A DNA stretch of 44,535 nt from Verrucomicrobiota bacterium (GCA_016871515.1 VHDE01000042.1:1-44535); one strand, 5' to 3'. Numbered from the stretch's first letter, positions 18,158 through 26,669 are shown. The notes: generated by a model not told the origin, from the sequence alone. Program-made: numbers and translations.

Positions 18158-18297
18158 GTTTAGCGTAGCGCAGACTGCCCAGTCTGCCGTTTTGCCGATT
18201 GCCAATCGGCAGGTTTTCGCACGCGTTTGAGCGGCCGACGCAACGCAGGATGGCATCCTGCGAAACAGCAGACTCGGCAGTCTGCGCTACGTTAAAC
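18158..18297. repeat. REPIN-like inverted repeat, GTAGCGCAGACTG family, copy 1
   Basis: Arms 18158-18187 and 18268-18297 are 30 bases with two mismatches. Both begin TTAGCGTAGCGCAGACTG or TTAACGTAGCGCAGACTG, then complete a CAGACTG-CAGTCTG hairpin, the layout of a REP sequence. The interior has two more small hairpins (GCCGATTGCCAATCGGC; CAGGATGGCATCCTG). It fills the 349-base gap before the topoisomerase gene; the rest of that gap shows no gene. Confidence 0.85.
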
Positions 18298-18352
18298 ACA
18301 CACGATCACTGACGAAATGAACAGTCGCTAGAACGTCAGCACAAGTCAGCCC

Positions 18353-20377
18353 ATGAGTGAATCGAACAACGGAAATGCCGCCGGGAAAAAAGAGCCGCAA
18401 TCAGAAACGAGCCGCCTCGATGGCGCGCCGCAAAAAGTCGATGGACCTCTGCATCGGCGGATGGACCACAGCTTTTTGCAATACGCATCCTACGTCATCC
18501 GCGACCGCGCCATCCCGAATCTCGCGGACGGGTTGAAGCCAGTCCAACGGCGCATTCTTTGGTCGCTGCACGAGAAAGACGATGGGCGGTTCATCAAAGT
18601 CGCGACCATCTCGGGACACTGCGCCCAGTACCATCCGCATGGCGAGGCGGCCATTGGCGACGCGCTCGTCGTATTGACTAACAAACGTTACCTCATCGAA
18701 GGCCAAGGTAACTTCGGCAACGTTTTTACCGGCGATCCTGCGGCCGCGCCGCGGTATATCGAATGCCGCCTGACCGAACTCGCCCGGAACGAAATCTTCA
18801 ACGATGAACTGACCGAATTCGTTCCCAGCTACGACGGACGGAACAAAGAACCAGTCACCTTGCCGGCCAAGCTGCCGGTCTTGTTAATGCTCGGCGCCGA
18901 AGGGATCGCCGTGGGGATGGCCTGCCGCATCTTGCCGCACAACTTCCCGGAACTGTTGCAAGCGCAGATCGCAATCTTAAAGAAGCAACCGTTCAAATGC
19001 CTGCCGGATTTTTCTACGGGCGGTTTGATGGATGCCCGCGAGTACCAGGATGGCAAAGGCAGTGTTAAGGTTCGCGCCAAAATCAAAACGAAGGACGACT
19101 CGACCGTTGTCATCAAAGAGATTCCGCCCACTACGACGACCGAATCGTTGATTGCGTCGATCGAGGATGCGGCGCGCAAGGGAAAGCTGAAGGTGCGCAG
19201 CATTAACGATTTCACCTCCGAAGAGGTCGAGATCGAGATCAAAGCCCCTCAAGGCGTGAGCGCCGATCAGTTGGTCGATGCGCTCTATGCCTTCACGGAT
19301 TGCGAAACGACCATTAACAGCCGGATCATCGTCATCAAAGACAACCGGCCCGTCGAACTCACGGTGTCTGAAGTCTTGCGCGAAAATACGACGAAGCTCG
19401 TTAAAGACCTCAAGCGCGAGTTGGAACTGAAGGAGCACAAACTTCAGGAAGAACTGCACTTCAAAACGCTCGTCCGGGTTTTCATCGAGAACCGCATCTA
19501 CAAGAAGATCGAGCAATGCAAAACCAACGAAGCGGTGGTCGGCGCCGTTTACGAAGGATTCAAACCGTTCCGAAAGGAAATGCTGCGCGACTTGACTGAC
19601 GCGGATGTTGAGATGCTCTTGGGCGTTCGCATTCGCCGCATTTCGCTCTTCGACATCAACAAGCACCGCGAGGAAATGGACAAGGTCAAGGCCGAGCTCG
19701 CGGAAGTGACCAAGAACTTAAAGAACGTTACCAAGTATGCCATCGGCCATCTGGAGGGCTTGATCGAGAAGTACGGCCCGCTCTACCCGCGTCTGACGAA
19801 GAGCAGCCGTTACGACGAAGTGGAAGCGCGCGATGTGGCGTTCAAGGCCTTCAAAGTCGCGTACGACCGCGAATCCGGCTACGTCGGCCACAAAGTTTCG
19901 GGCGACGAGTTCAAGGTCGATTGCACGAAGTTCGACAAGTTGATGCTGATTTTCAAAGACGGTCACTACAAAGTGATCGAGCTTCCAGAGAAACTGTTTG
20001 TCGGCCCCGATGTCGTCTATTGCGGTCTGCCGGAGCGCGATCGCATCTTCACCTTGGCCTACACGAACCGCGAAGCTACTTATCTGAAACGGTTCACCTT
20101 TGGCGGGACCATCATGAACAAGGTTTATCACTGCATCCCGCCCAAATCGAAGGTCTTGTTTTTTGAACCCGACACGCCGGCGGAGCTGTTCATCAAGTAC
20201 AAGCCAGCGCCTTATCAAAAGATCAATCAACAAACTTGCAATCCGTCCGAGGTCGAAGTGAAGAGCGCCAAAACGCGCGGCCGTCAGATTTCGATTAAGG
20301 ACGTTTCCTCGATCAACAGCAAACCGCCGCGCGGTTGGGATACCGAAGCGCCAACGACGAAGTTGCAGTTTGTGTAG
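18353..20377 (+). CDS. Type IIA DNA topoisomerase subunit A (gyrase A / topoisomerase IV A family)
   Basis: This subunit cuts and rejoins both DNA strands, normally in a heterotetramer with an ATPase B subunit. The protein has 674 residues. The opening YASYVIRDRAIPNLADGLKPVQRRIL is the conserved start of the breakage-reunion domain, and the catalytic tyrosine lies in AAPRYIECRLTEL near residue 133. HPHGEAAIGDAL and QGNFGNVFTGDPAAAPRY are further signatures. A coiled-coil region follows at about 350-470. The C-terminal domain is much shorter than the six-bladed one of GyrA (usual length 800-900), so a role like topoisomerase IV or the second GyrA-like paralog of Chlamydiae/Verrucomicrobia is more likely than true gyrase. 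No B-subunit gene lies in the window. Confidence 0.88.
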   Translation: MSESNNGNAAGKKEPQSETSRLDGAPQKVDGPLHRRMDHSFLQYASYVIRDRAIPNLADGLKPVQRRILWSLHEKDDGRFIKVATISGHCAQYHPHGEAAIGDALVVLTNKRYLIEGQGNFGNVFTGDPAAAPRYIECRLTELARNEIFNDELTEFVPSYDGRNKEPVTLPAKLPVLLMLGAEGIAVGMACRILPHNFPELLQAQIAILKKQPFKCLPDFSTGGLMDAREYQDGKGSVKVRAKIKTKDDSTVVIKEIPPTTTTESLIASIEDAARKGKLKVRSINDFTSEEVEIEIKAPQGVSADQLVDALYAFTDCETTINSRIIVIKDNRPVELTVSEVLRENTTKLVKDLKRELELKEHKLQEELHFKTLVRVFIENRIYKKIEQCKTNEAVVGAVYEGFKPFRKEMLRDLTDADVEMLLGVRIRRISLFDINKHREEMDKVKAELAEVTKNLKNVTKYAIGHLEGLIEKYGPLYPRLTKSSRYDEVEARDVAFKAFKVAYDRESGYVGHKVSGDEFKVDCTKFDKLMLIFKDGHYKVIELPEKLFVGPDVVYCGLPERDRIFTLAYTNREATYLKRFTFGGTIMNKVYHCIPPKSKVLFFEPDTPAELFIKYKPAPYQKINQQTCNPSEVEVKSAKTRGRQISIKDVSSINSKPPRGWDTEAPTTKLQFV

Positions 20378-20474
20378 GCTGCGTGGAATGAACGCGCGCG
20401 TGACAAGTTTCGTTGTGGCCGTTTCGGTTTGGCAAAGCTCGATCCACTGACAACACGCAAAGAAGCCCCGTTCA

Positions 20475-20640
20475 TCACTTAAGTGGGATTGCGGGCAGTC
20501 GCTTGAGCGTCTTGTTCACCGGATCGACGATGATGCCGACAGACTCGAGCGCGGTGACGCCGAGGATCGGTTCAACGCCAGCTTCACCAAAAATGATTCG
20601 GCCAGCCGTGATCTCGCCCTGTCCTGCCAGGTGGTTCATG
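20475..20640 (-). pseudogene. C-terminal remnant of a clan AA aspartic protease
   Basis: The last 55 residues of this frame read MNHLAGQGEITAGRIIFGEA, then EPILGVTALESVGIIVDPVN and KTLKRLPAIPLK. The P-I-L-G-V-T-A-L-E-S-x-G-x-x-V-D-P motif is typical of the C-terminal half of small bacterial retropepsin-like (clan AA) proteases. The N-terminal half with the catalytic D-T-G is missing; upstream there are only two inverted repeats. The frame itself stays open to 20792 because it runs through those repeats. Small proteases of this type are often found next to toxin-antitoxin-like genes; none is here. Not expected to be functional. Confidence 0.6.
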
Positions 20641-20657
20641 GGGAGGCCGGTTCCTTT

Positions 20658-20723
20658 ATGATTTTGTCGTTTTATCATTTTGTCCCCACTCGAACGGACA
20701 AAATAATGGAGGACAAAAATCAT
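20658..20723. repeat. AT-rich inverted repeat
   Basis: Arms 20658-20685 and 20696-20723 are 28 bases, both starting with ATGATTTT when read inward and ending TTTTGTCC, with several mismatches in the middle. The loop is 10 bases. The strong AT content stands out from its surroundings. It abuts the protease remnant. Confidence 0.7.
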
Positions 20724-20734
20724 CCAAGTTCGGG

Positions 20735-20843
20735 CAGGTAGGGACGGCGCGCGGCGCTGTCCTGCTTTCTGCAAAACGATGCACCGGAACAACTCTTGGG
20801 TGCACTGCTTCGCTCGGACAGCGCAGCGCGCCGTCCCTACCTG
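20735..20843. repeat. REPIN-like inverted repeat with GTAGGGACGG arms
   Basis: Arms 20735-20762 and 20816-20843 are 28 bases with one mismatch and begin CAGGTAGGGACGGCGCGC, again with GTAG near the outer edge. With the preceding AT-rich repeat it fills the gap between the protease remnant and the ceramidase-like gene. Confidence 0.85.
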
Positions 20844-20932
20844 TCAAAATGCGAATTGCTACTATCCTGCGAGGCAGGGTTGACCGGGTCGCCGGGACGT
20901 GTTTGGATTCGTCACAAACTTCGACTGACCCA

Positions 20933-22477
20933 ATGTCACTTATGTGCGAACTCTTCAAAGACACACGGGTTTGTTGCCCAGCGCAACTTTGTCTGGCGGT
21001 TATCGTCCTCATGCTCGGAAACCGCCTCGCCGCCGCAGCCGAATTCAAGGCCGGGTTCGCTCAGCGCGACATCACGCCGGATGTCGGCATGGAAATGCCC
21101 GGCAACTACGGCAAGAACTTCGGCCGAAGCGTTCACGATCCTTGCAAAGTGCGCGCGGCAGTTTTCGACGATGGCGTCAAGCGAGTTGCCTTGGTCGGGA
21201 TTGACGCGCTGTTCATTCGTCGCGAGAATGCTCAAGCAGCTCGCAAGGCCATTCAGGAGCGTTGCGGTATTCCGCCCGAACACATCATGATTGGCGCCTC
21301 GCATTCGCATTCATCCGGTCCCGTTGGTTGGATCATGCCCGGCGATTTCGATCACGCTTCGCCGCTCGTCCAAAACCTCGCCTACGAGAAATCTCCGGGC
21401 GGTGATCCGGGCTACATCAAACGTCTGGAGAAAGCCATCACGGATGCCGTTTGCCTGGCGAATGATTTTCGCGTCGAAGCGCGCTGCAGTTTCGGGTCGG
21501 GACGCGAGGACAAAGTTTCGTTCAATCGCCGCCTGCGCTTGAAGAATGGAACGACCATCACGCATCCCGGCCGCGGGAATCCGGACATCTTCGAGTATGC
21601 CGGTCCAATCGATCCCGAAGTCGGCGTCATCGGCGCGTGGGACAAGAACAATCGGTTGCTCGGCGTGATGGTGAACTTCGCTTGTCACGCCACAACGAGC
21701 CCGCCTGGCTTTTCGGCGAATTGGATTCATTATCTCGAACAAACGATTCGCGGAGGCCTGAGCGCCGATGTCCCAGTGGTCTTCTTGCAAGGCGCTTCGG
21801 GAGACATTACGCAAGTCGACAATTTGAGTCCATACGCCGATCCCTCCGGAGACAAACAAGCGCAACGCGTCGGCGGATGCGTGGGCGCGGAAGCTGTGAA
21901 AGTTCTGTTGCGATCCGAGCCGGGCGTTGGCGGCTCGGTGGATGCCAAATCGAAAGTTTGGACGATCAAGCGCCGCGTTCCTTCTCCCGATCGGGTCAAG
22001 AAGTCGCTCGAAATCGTGCAGAAGACTGAGAAAGAGGTTGGTCACAGCGAATGGATTTTCGCCAAGGAAATCATCTTGCTCGACGCATTGATCGCCAGAT
22101 TTCCCGCCGAAGAGGTCGAAGTGCAGGCGATTCAAGTTGGCCCGGCGGTGTTTGTCTCCAATCCTGCCGAGTACTTCGTTGAATTTGGCTTGGAAATGAA
22201 ACAGCGAAGCAATTTCAAATTCACTTGGCCGGTTGAGTTGGCTAATGGCTGCGTCGGTTACGTGCCAACGGAAGAAGCGTTCGGTCCAAAAGGAGGCGGT
22301 TACGAAACGCGGCTGACGTTTTACAGCAATCTCGAGATCACGGCCGGCCGCCAATTCCTCGAAACTGGACTCGAATTGGCGAAGCTGATGACACCCGGCA
22401 AAGTGCCCGAGCCGCCCAAAGCGCCGCCGTTTGCCGCGCCATGGGCTTACGGCAACGTGAGGCCGGAATTGAAATGA
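20933..22477 (+). CDS. Neutral/alkaline ceramidase-like hydrolase, exported
   Basis: The protein has 514 residues from ATG 20933 (MSLMCELFKD). A signal peptide is seen as LCLAVIVLMLGNRLAAAAEF; starting at Met 20942 is also possible, whereas the frame to 20849 extends into repeat-flanking sequence. The mature part opens with FKAGFAQRDITPDVGMEMPG and has GASHSHSSGPVGW (His near 123), matching the zinc-binding region of the neutral ceramidase N-terminal domain family. A later VNFACHATTSPPGFSANW segment holds another expected metal-ligand histidine, and VFLQGASGDITQVD is also family-like. In Verrucomicrobia and Planctomycetes many such proteins exist with unknown substrates, so ceramide cleavage is not assured. 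The C-terminal immunoglobulin-like domain of true ceramidases appears absent. Confidence 0.8.
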   Translation: MSLMCELFKDTRVCCPAQLCLAVIVLMLGNRLAAAAEFKAGFAQRDITPDVGMEMPGNYGKNFGRSVHDPCKVRAAVFDDGVKRVALVGIDALFIRRENAQAARKAIQERCGIPPEHIMIGASHSHSSGPVGWIMPGDFDHASPLVQNLAYEKSPGGDPGYIKRLEKAITDAVCLANDFRVEARCSFGSGREDKVSFNRRLRLKNGTTITHPGRGNPDIFEYAGPIDPEVGVIGAWDKNNRLLGVMVNFACHATTSPPGFSANWIHYLEQTIRGGLSADVPVVFLQGASGDITQVDNLSPYADPSGDKQAQRVGGCVGAEAVKVLLRSEPGVGGSVDAKSKVWTIKRRVPSPDRVKKSLEIVQKTEKEVGHSEWIFAKEIILLDALIARFPAEEVEVQAIQVGPAVFVSNPAEYFVEFGLEMKQRSNFKFTWPVELANGCVGYVPTEEAFGPKGGGYETRLTFYSNLEITAGRQFLETGLELAKLMTPGKVPEPPKAPPFAAPWAYGNVRPELK

Positions 22478-22491
22478 CACGGCCACACGCG

Positions 22492-22615
22492 TGGTTACAC
22501 AGTTACATGGTTACATGAGCTTAGTAGCGATCAAGTGTTGCGAGTTCTTAGGTGACATCTCGTTTGACGCCGATTGAAACGACCGATACATGCAACCATG
22601 TAACCTTTGTAACCA
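22492..22615. repeat. Inverted repeat with TGGTTACA arms
   Basis: Arms 22492-22517 and 22589-22615 pair as TGGTTACA, then AGTTACATGG or GGTTACATGG, then TTACATG or TTGCATG, with one extra base in the right arm. The sequence is AT-richer than its neighbours and lies between the ceramidase-like and aminotransferase genes. It may act as a terminator hairpin. Confidence 0.75.
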
Positions 22616-22646
22616 TTTAACGATGTAACTTATTTCCCCAGTTAAC

Positions 22647-23939
22647 ATGTTTGAAGCCCCCAATTCCGCCGCAGCTCTCGCCCGCGCCTCTCAGAAGCTC
22701 GCGAATGGCGTCTCGAGCGGTTTGCGCCGGAGCGTAACGCCGATTCTCTATTTCGAGCGGGCGGATGGGCCGTACTTTTACGACATCGATGGGCACACGT
22801 TGGTCGATTACACGCTCGGCTGGGGGCCTTTGATTCTCGGATCGAATCATCCTGCGATCAATGCCGCGGTGACCCGTCAATTGGCATGCGGCTACACATT
22901 CGGCGCGCAACATCACGGTGAGATTGAGTTGGCCGAACTCATCACGCGCGTCGCGCCTGGCGTCGAACAAGTCATCTTTTCGAGCTCAGGGACGGAAGCC
23001 GTTCAAGCTGCTATTCGGCTGGCTCGCGCCACGACTGGCCGAGACAAGATCGTGAAGTTTGAAGGGCATTATCACGGTTGGATGAACAACATTCATGTCA
23101 GTCATCGCCCTAGAGGGAATGATCCGTTTCAACCCGAGCCCGGTTTCGGCGGTCAGCCCGTGAGCGAATATCAGCATACCGTGACAGCGCCTTGGAATGA
23201 TCTTGGCGCGCTTGAATGCTGCTTTGCCCAGCATCCGGGCCAGATCGCCGGCGTCATTATGGAGCCGCTCCTGGTCAATAGCGGCTCGTGCGAACCAACG
23301 CGCGGCTTCCTCGCTGGAGTGCTCAAGAAGTGCCGCCGGTACGGCGCGGTTTCGATATTTGACGAGGTCATTACCGGTTTTCGCCTCGCCTTGGGCGGCG
23401 CGCGCGAGTACTACGGACTCGAACCTGACCTTTCCGTGTACGGCAAAGCCCTGGCGGGCGGGTTCAGTCTTGCCGCCGTTGGGGGACGCTCGGAAATGTT
23501 CGATGTATTGCGGGACGGTCGAACGACTCATGGCGGTTCCTACAACGGAAACCCTATTTGCATTGCGGCCGCCATCGCCACCATCAACACGCTTGCGCAA
23601 CCCGACACCTTCAAACGAATGCACGCTCACGGCCATGCGTTGCGCGCGGCGTTGGAAAAAGCGGCGCAGTCTCACGGAGTTCAATTCCTCACTTGCGGGT
23701 CCGGCGCCGCTTTTAGCGCGCACTTTGGCCTGGCCAAGCCGCCACGAGATTATCGGGAGACATTAGCCGCCGATGCTGCCGACTGCGAAAAGTTCCGCGC
23801 TGCGATGCTCGCGAACGGCATCTATTTGCTTCCAGAAGGGCGCTGGTACGTGAGCGCCGTGCATTCCGAACGCGAATTGGAGATTGCTACGAAAGCTATC
23901 GCTGTCGCGATGCCGACAATCGCGCCCGCCACACATTAG
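22647..23939 (+). CDS. Class III aminotransferase, glutamate-1-semialdehyde aminomutase-like
   Basis: A PLP enzyme of 430 residues. Features of fold-type I class III enzymes: the SSSGTEAVQAAIRLAR phosphate-binding segment near 112-126, FEGHYHGWMN, the SIFDEVITGFR aspartate region near 238-248, and the Schiff-base lysine in YGKALAGGFSLAA near 266. The overall look is that of HemL-like proteins, but many relatives act on other amino acids rather than in haem synthesis. No hem genes are nearby. The genes downstream encode a GntP permease and a D-aminoacylase-like enzyme, so a catabolic transamination or amino-acid racemase-like role is plausible by context. ATG 22647 is preceded by a CCCCAGTTAAC stretch without a clear ribosome site. 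Confidence 0.8.
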   Translation: MFEAPNSAAALARASQKLANGVSSGLRRSVTPILYFERADGPYFYDIDGHTLVDYTLGWGPLILGSNHPAINAAVTRQLACGYTFGAQHHGEIELAELITRVAPGVEQVIFSSSGTEAVQAAIRLARATTGRDKIVKFEGHYHGWMNNIHVSHRPRGNDPFQPEPGFGGQPVSEYQHTVTAPWNDLGALECCFAQHPGQIAGVIMEPLLVNSGSCEPTRGFLAGVLKKCRRYGAVSIFDEVITGFRLALGGAREYYGLEPDLSVYGKALAGGFSLAAVGGRSEMFDVLRDGRTTHGGSYNGNPICIAAAIATINTLAQPDTFKRMHAHGHALRAALEKAAQSHGVQFLTCGSGAAFSAHFGLAKPPRDYRETLAADAADCEKFRAAMLANGIYLLPEGRWYVSAVHSERELEIATKAIAVAMPTIAPATH

Positions 23940-24051
23940 ATTAATTAACCGATACACAAACGACGGGTTGCAATCAGCACTGGCTGCCTTACGTGCCCAC
24001 GTGGAGACGTGGACAACACGATCTGATCGGCTTCGCTTTGAAAGAAGTGAT

Positions 24052-24471
24052 TCAGAAGGGAGCCAGCATGGGGATGAGATGTCGGCCGCTTCTCCGGTAA
24101 ATGCGAAAATGCCGATCAGTCGTAAACACTTGGCAATGCTCGGCCAATTCGGCCATCCGGACCAAGCACGCATCGGCCAGGCTCATAGGCAAGTCTTCAT
24201 ATTTACGAACGAGACGGCGGAGATCAGCCCAGTGTTCTTCCGCAGAGAATTGTACGAGCAGCTTTCCTCTCTCAACAGCTTCGAAAAGGGGATCCGTGGT
24301 AAGACCATCATCCTGCAATAGGAACACGACTTCTGAAATGACAGCTTCACAGGTTAAGAGGGGTCCAGAGATTCGATCAAACTGGTCGGCAGCCCATCGG
24401 TGATACTGGTCCTGACGGTTAAAGAATGCCACCAAGGGACCAGTATCACAGATTAGCCTAACTGCGGCCAT
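24052..24471 (-). CDS. PIN-domain ribonuclease, VapC-like toxin
   Basis: The protein has 139 residues. The PIN-domain acidic residues are Asp9 (LICDTGPLVAF), Glu47 (EAVISEV), Asp100 (SLADACLVRMAE) and Asp119 (FTTDRHF), so the magnesium-dependent RNase site appears complete. VapC toxins cut tRNA or rRNA in the cytoplasm until bound by antitoxin. The gene overlaps the end of an upstream small ribbon-helix-helix-like gene by 14 bases, which is typical of toxin-antitoxin pairs and suggests coupled translation. It is inserted, in reverse orientation, between the aminotransferase and permease genes. Confidence 0.88.
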   Translation of the reverse strand: MAAVRLICDTGPLVAFFNRQDQYHRWAADQFDRISGPLLTCEAVISEVVFLLQDDGLTTDPLFEAVERGKLLVQFSAEEHWADLRRLVRKYEDLPMSLADACLVRMAELAEHCQVFTTDRHFRIYRRSGRHLIPMLAPF

Positions 24472-24682
24472 AGCGTTTGAGAGGTCGCGTACTCAAATCC
24501 TTCGATCCCTGGAGCGAGCCGCACAAATCCGCGAGAGCCTCTCCCAAACTCCCCTTCCGCCCCGCTTGGCGCTCATCGATCAGATCGCGGATGATTCCGC
24601 CCTTCGAACGCTTCAACGCCTTCGCTTGCTTTGCCAGCCACGCGTCTTGTTCGGGTTTTACCTTGATCGTCAATGTCTGCAT
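24458..24682 (-). CDS. Ribbon-helix-helix-like antitoxin
   Basis: The protein has 74 residues, MQTLTIKVKPEQDAWLAKQA and onwards. A short beta strand (TLTIKV) and two helices (PEQDAWLAKQAKALK; SKGGIIRDLIDERQ) fit a ribbon-helix-helix DNA-binding antitoxin that would repress its own promoter and neutralise the PIN toxin with its C-terminal tail. I chose the ATG at 24682; the open frame to 24796 reads through the left arm of a palindromic repeat and gives a non-conserved extension. Start and stop overlap with the toxin gene support the pair. Confidence 0.78.
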   Translation of the reverse strand: MQTLTIKVKPEQDAWLAKQAKALKRSKGGIIRDLIDERQAGRKGSLGEALADLCGSLQGSKDLSTRPLKRYGRS

Positions 24683-24740
24683 CGAATGACGGTAACACCC
24701 AAATGGCACGATGACAATACCACGTTGTTGGTAGCGGTTG

Positions 24741-24888
24741 GTAGCGGCGGGCATCCTGCCTGCCGTAGAGGGCGCGCATCTTGCCGCCCGGAGCAACGCT
24801 TGAAACGAGGAGCTGCGTTCGAGTGCGTACGCGTGATCCGCCGGGCAGGATGCCTCGGCTCTACGGCAGGCAGGACGCCCGCCGCTAC
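24741..24888. repeat. REPIN-like inverted repeat, GTAGCGGCGGGC family
   Basis: Arms 24741-24770 and 24859-24888 are 30 bases and differ at one position; both begin GTAGCGGCGGGC and end CTGCCTGCCGTAGAG. An inner diverged pair (GCATCTTGCCGCCC and GCCGGGCAGGATGCC) continues the pairing. It occupies the gap between the antitoxin start and the permease gene; the remaining bases to 25050 show no gene. Confidence 0.85.
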
Positions 24889-25050
24889 GATTGTGCCGGC
24901 AAGTTGTTGGTGAAGGAGCACGGCGTTCACGCTTTAGGTTTGCAACGCCCGGAAAGCGTTTGGGGATTCAGAGCGATTCAGAGGCTTCGGACGTTCTTTC
25001 CTTTTGCACATTGGTGTGCGATACCAATAGCGATTGAAAATTAGAACGGC

Positions 25051-26391
25051 ATGAGTCATAACGCGCAGCTCATTCTTTACACCCTTGTTGCGATTGGCTT
25101 GCTCGTTGCGCTGGTGGTGCGCTGGAAGTTGAATTCGTTCATCGCGCTCGTTATCGCCTCTCTGTTCGTCGGCGTTTGTAGTGGCTTGAAACCGGCCGAC
25201 ATTGGCAAGGCCTTCCAAGAAGGTGTTGGCGGCGTGCTCGGGTCGATCGCTATGGTGATTGGACTTGGCGCAGTCATCGGCAAGATGCTCGCCGAATCGG
25301 GCGGCGCGCAGCAAATCACCAACACGTTTGTCCGCGTCTTTGGCGCCGAGAAGTTGCACTGGGCGCTCACCGTCATCGGGTTTGTGGTTGGATTGCCTGT
25401 CTTCTTCGCGGTCGGGTTTGTGTTGTTGGTTCCGATCGTTTACGCGTTGCTTCGCGAGACGCGCAAACCGCTCCTCTACGCCGGACTCCCCTTGGTCACG
25501 GGCCTGGCCTGCGTGCATTCGCTTGTTCCGCCGCATCCAGGTGTTATGGCTGCCATTGGCGTCCTCAAGTGCGACGTTGGAAAAACCATTCTTTGGTCGA
25601 TCATTGTCGCGTTGCCGCTGGCGTTGTTGGTCGGTCCCATCGCCGGAAGACTGGGACAACGTGTTGTCGTCGAGTCCGGCGGAAAATTCGCCGAACAGTT
25701 TGCCCGACCCGTGGAACATCCGAATCCTCCTAGCTTCGGACTGACGCTGTTCACCATCCTCTTGCCGGTCGCGCTAATGCTCGTGGCTACGGCCGCCGAT
25801 CTCATGCTTGCGCTCGAATCGCCCTTGCGTAAATGGAGCGGTTTTATCGGCCATCCGGTGACGGCGCTCACGGTTGCGACACTCTTTTCTTTTTATTCTT
25901 TCGGCGTGGCCCGCGGTTTCAACGCCCAGCAAATTCTGAAGTTCAGCGAGGATTGTCTTGGACCTGTCGCCTCGGTGTTGCTGGTCGTGGGCGCTGGCGG
26001 CGGTTTCAACAAGGTCCTGATCGCGGGAGGCGTCGGCACTGCCATTAGCGAACTGACGGCGGGGTTGTCTGTCTCCTTACTGTTGCTTGGTTGGTTAATC
26101 GCTGCGGCCATCCGTATCGCGGTGGGTTCGGCTACGGTTGCCATTACGGCCGCGGCCGGTCTGGTGCTTCCGATTTTGGGCAACCATCCAGAGACCAAGC
26201 CGGAGCTTTTGGTAATCGCGCTCGGCGCCGGCTCGATGATTCTGTCGCACGTCAATGACGGAGGCTTTTGGATCGTCAAAGAATACTTCAATCTGACGGT
26301 GGCGCAGACGCTAAAAACATGGACAATGATCACCACGGCAGGTTCCGTGCTAGCACTGCTCCTGGTCCTGCTGCTGGAGGCGTTATTATGA
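25051..26391 (+). CDS. GntP-family permease
   Basis: The protein has 446 residues with about 12 hydrophobic segments, an inner-membrane proton symporter of the GntP family (gluconate, D-serine and related acids). Seen here: IASLFVGVCSGL, the family's GKAFQEGVGGVLGSIAMVIG and GAVIGKMLAESGGAQQI blocks (the usual G-x-M-L-x-x-S-G-G-A signature), FFAVGFVLLVPIVY, the HSLVPPHPGVMAAIG loop, and the HVNDGGFWIVKEYF motif near residue 405. The substrate cannot be settled from sequence. Because a D-aminoacylase-like gene follows and the GntP family includes the D-serine carrier DsdX, an acyl-D-amino acid or D-amino acid is a fair guess. Confidence 0.9.
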   Translation: MSHNAQLILYTLVAIGLLVALVVRWKLNSFIALVIASLFVGVCSGLKPADIGKAFQEGVGGVLGSIAMVIGLGAVIGKMLAESGGAQQITNTFVRVFGAEKLHWALTVIGFVVGLPVFFAVGFVLLVPIVYALLRETRKPLLYAGLPLVTGLACVHSLVPPHPGVMAAIGVLKCDVGKTILWSIIVALPLALLVGPIAGRLGQRVVVESGGKFAEQFARPVEHPNPPSFGLTLFTILLPVALMLVATAADLMLALESPLRKWSGFIGHPVTALTVATLFSFYSFGVARGFNAQQILKFSEDCLGPVASVLLVVGAGGGFNKVLIAGGVGTAISELTAGLSVSLLLLGWLIAAAIRIAVGSATVAITAAAGLVLPILGNHPETKPELLVIALGAGSMILSHVNDGGFWIVKEYFNLTVAQTLKTWTMITTAGSVLALLLVLLLEALL

Positions 26392-26408
26392 ACACTAACG
26401 CATTTCTG

Positions 26409-26669
26409 GGCGCGGAGCGCGGACATTCTTGGCCGTATGCGGTTAGCGTAGCGCAGAGTTTCACCCTGCTTGGAAGAATTGAATTCTGTGAACCGCCCGC
26501 CAGTTCGAGCGTTCTGGAAGGCGCGGACGGTCTGCCGATTACAAATCGGCGATACAGCAGACTGAAAGTCTGCGCTGCGACTAATGACGGCACGCTTTCT
26601 GATCTCCGGATAAGGTTCTCGCTCCCGCCTCGGGTATTGCTGCGGACAGGAATGTCCGCGCTCCGCGCC
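26409..26669. repeat. Inverted repeat of the GAGCGCGGACATTC family, copy 3 (outer element)
   Basis: Arms 26409-26435 and 26640-26669 read GGCGCGGAGCGCGGACATTC inward from both ends, as in the copies at 11936 and 17217, here about 260 bp apart instead of about 110. The extra length is explained by a second element at 26443-26584 lying between the arms. No gene is seen in 26392-26695. Confidence 0.85.
26443..26584. repeat. REPIN-like inverted repeat, GTAGCGCAGACTG family, copy 2 (nested)
   Basis: Arms 26443-26470 and 26556-26584 resemble those at 18158-18297 (TTAGCGTAGCGCAGA) and share the inner GCCGATTACAAATCGGC hairpin, but carry more mismatches. It lies entirely between the arms of another repeat, so one element appears to have landed in the other. 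Confidence 0.75.

Noticed and set aside
18977..19666. 229-residue minus-strand frame
   Set aside because: Antisense to the topoisomerase gene, composition D/F/V-rich as expected of a shadow.
21311..22486. 391-residue minus-strand frame
   Set aside because: It is antisense to the ceramidase-like gene, which has clear family motifs; the antisense protein has none.
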